From Schistocerca nitens (taxonomy: Eukaryota > Arthropoda > Insecta > Orthoptera > Acrididae): DNA of 64,000 bases. Position 1 is the first letter of the stretch. Each line of letters opens with the position of its first letter. The DNA lies in contig NC_064614.1 of NCBI RefSeq assembly GCF_023898315.1, forward strand, positions 499,302,109 to 499,366,108, given 5' to 3'. Positions 63,737 to 64,000 of this stretch are shown here, piece after piece. The position numbers and the translations under genes are program-made. The notes beneath the pieces were generated by a model. It had not been told where the DNA came from. It saw only the letters and a program-made list of their open reading frames with translations, and searched no databases.

Positions 63737-64000
63737 AGAAGAAATGTATTAAAACTTCAAACATGATGCAGCATTTTTTTCCACATATCTCAGTGTTTAT
63801 AGCCTCATATCTCCTGAGGTATGTGTGGTCCATGATATACTTTTGTAGGTTACTTTAGCGGCACAGAAGTAATACATTTAAACGCCAAGCATGATGCAGT
63901 AGTTTCTCATGCATCACATTATTTATGATGCCATACCTTCTGAACTGTGATTGGTAGGTGGTTCTTAACTTCACAGCGATTGTTGCCTGACAGTAAGGGC
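63737..64000. repeat. Two tandem units of ~130 bp, related to 8985-9115
   Basis: AGAAGAAATGTATTAAAACTTC with CATGATGCAG (63737-63771) recurs as AGAAGTAATACATTTAAACG with CATGATGCAG (about 63867-63901). Each is followed by a CATATCTCCTGA- or CATACCTTCTGA-type word. The second unit runs into the window end. Function unknown. Confidence 0.6.

Overview
This window is nuclear DNA from an insect, most likely an orthopteran of the grasshopper/locust group. The best evidence is a 4.4-kb nuclear copy of mitochondrial DNA (NUMT) at 55558-60004 with the order COX1-trnL2-COX2-trnD-trnK-ATP8-ATP6-COX3-trnG-ND3-(trnA). The trnD-trnK order, instead of the usual insect trnK-trnD, is the known arrangement of acridid grasshoppers. 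The mobile-element content (Tc1/mariner, LINEs, many tRNA-derived SINEs) and long stretches without genes fit a large locust-type genome. I found no convincing host protein-coding gene: no ORF outside the mobile elements and mitochondrial copies has a recognisable domain.

Layout. 0-3 kb: Helitron helicase fragment, then three successive 3' pieces of one LINE family (LINE-alpha), two of them carrying SINEs. 3-9.3 kb: a piggyBac-like MITE, a chimeric SINE, a decayed Tc1 copy, and diverged non-coding repeats. 9.3-14.6 kb: a cluster of DNA transposons and (TA)n tracts, with Tc1 element A sitting inside a TA microsatellite and Tc1 element B1 next to it. 14.6-19.5 kb: a GC-rich island and SINEs, including one SINE inserted in another. 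19.5-22.3 kb: a mariner split by Tc1 element C, whose transposase ORF (20314-21354) is complete, followed by LINE-beta. 23-33.6 kb: SINEs of four families, mariner and LINE fragments, Tc1 copies B2 and D, a 5S-rRNA-derived SINE and LINE-alpha. 35-37.4 kb: a three-level nest, mariner in LINE in SINE. 37.4-44.3 kb: 5S-SINEs, inverted repeats and a rearranged Tc1. 45.3-50.5 kb: LINE-gamma copies on the minus strand and a LINE-alpha fragment. 50.5-55.5 kb: a small CYTB NUMT, a Tc1 relic, a mariner with a SINE, and Tc1 copy B3, which runs directly into the large NUMT. 60-64 kb: SINE, LINE-gamma fragments and a short non-coding tandem repeat.

How the parts relate. These are not cooperating genes but layers of insertion that can be dated relative to each other by nesting and target-site duplications (TSDs). 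SINE-1, with about 18 copies plus one chimera, is the most abundant family; many copies have clean 7-17 bp TSDs. The element most likely to be functional is Tc1 element C. The most informative locus is the NUMT with its B3 junction, because a junction duplication and gene-by-gene decay can both be read. Family names such as LINE-alpha, SINE-1 and Tc1-A are local labels used only in this annotation.
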